A stretch of DNA of 7,016 nucleotides, taken from assembly GCA_002292975.1 (NCBI GenBank), contig DBCI01000029.1, positions 7,719 through 14,734 on the forward strand, in the 5' to 3' direction. Source of the stretch: Polynucleobacter sp. UBA962. GTDB taxonomy: Bacteria > Pseudomonadota > Gammaproteobacteria > Burkholderiales > Burkholderiaceae. Below the pieces are notes generated by a model. It made no database searches, was not told the origin of the DNA, and saw only the letters and a program-made list of their open reading frames with translations. Shown in pieces: positions 6,780 through 7,016 of the stretch. The stretch's first letter is position 1, and every line of letters starts with the position of its first letter. The position numbers and the translations under genes are program-made.

Positions 6780-6794
6780 GAGCGGGGCTTAAGC

Positions 6795-7016
6795 TTAATA
6801 GGCAATATAAATATGGGTATACAAAATCCAAGCTAGCAAGCTAACTAAGCCCATGATCATGGCAAAGGCATAGTGATACAAATAACCCGATTGCAATTGC
6901 CGAATCACACCGGAGAACTTGCCTACTAAATGGGCACTACCGTTCACCAGCCAACCATCAATGACCCGTTGATCGCCCTGCTTCCACAAACCACCGCCAA
7001 TCAATAAAGCACCTTT
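6795..7016 (-). CDS. nuoL: NADH:quinone oxidoreductase (complex I) subunit L, C-terminal end (runs off the right edge)
   Basis: Only the last 73 codons and the TAA stop are in the window; the frame is open to the edge at 7016. The segment reads KGALLIGGGLWKQGDQ, then IDGWLVNGSAHLVG, RQLQSGYLYHYAFAMIMG and a final membrane helix ending IYIAY. The GD---IDG--VNGSA and LQSGYLYHYA motifs are characteristic of the C-terminal end of bacterial NuoL, where the last helix follows the long lateral helix. An in-frame TTG near 7004 is an internal leucine codon, not a start. NuoL is the most distal proton-pumping subunit of the complex I membrane arm. The position immediately before nuoM on the same strand is the standard operon order. 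The body of the protein and its catalytic lysines are outside the window. Confidence 0.95.
   Translation of the reverse strand, partial: KGALLIGGGLWKQGDQRVIDGWLVNGSAHLVGKFSGVIRQLQSGYLYHYAFAMIMGLVSLLAWILYTHIYIAY

Noticed and set aside
1..7016. A defence system, mobile element, CRISPR array or other new multi-gene system.
   Set aside because: All the sequence is accounted for by conserved housekeeping genes with short gaps; no repeat array, transposase, integrase, toxin or nuclease motif is visible, and codon use looks even throughout.

Overview
The window reads as ordinary chromosome of a betaproteobacterium of the order Burkholderiales. The moderate base composition, the protein sequences and the run nuoL-nuoM-nuoN followed by NUDIX, DUF1178 and TRIC genes make a Polynucleobacter-like freshwater member my best guess. 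That assignment rests on recalled family sequences and gene order, not on a search. I see no insertion sequence, prophage gene, CRISPR array, tRNA, rRNA or toxin-antitoxin module.

Left part (1-1968): a partial old yellow enzyme-type flavin oxidoreductase runs leftward off the edge. It is divergent from a complete CoA-acylating methylmalonate-semialdehyde dehydrogenase gene (mmsA-type, rightward). The 115 bp between their start codons is the only real regulatory space in the window. It holds overlapping -10-like boxes facing opposite ways, two inverted repeats and a possible 12-codon leader ORF.

Middle part (1981-3795, all leftward): a TRIC/UPF0126 membrane protein, a DUF1178 putative zinc-binding protein and an ADP-ribose pyrophosphatase-type NUDIX hydrolase. 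The TRIC gene converges on mmsA with only 12 bp between the stop codons. A perfect 8-bp-stem hairpin lies in the last codons of the TRIC gene.

Right part (3809-7016, all leftward): the distal end of the respiratory complex I operon, with nuoN and nuoM complete and the C-terminal end of nuoL running off the right edge. The nuoL/nuoM, nuoM/nuoN and nuoN/NUDIX gaps are 13-15 bp. The NUDIX gene therefore looks like part of the nuo transcript, and DUF1178 and TRIC may be too, because no clear terminator interrupts the run. The nuo proteins form the proton-pumping antiporter-like subunits of NADH:quinone oxidoreductase. The NUDIX enzyme probably clears ADP-ribose, a breakdown product of NAD, which gives a loose thematic link. 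No stretch over 300 bp lacks a gene. I did not find an undescribed system; the intergenic region at 333-447 and the hairpin at 2007-2026 most deserve a second look.
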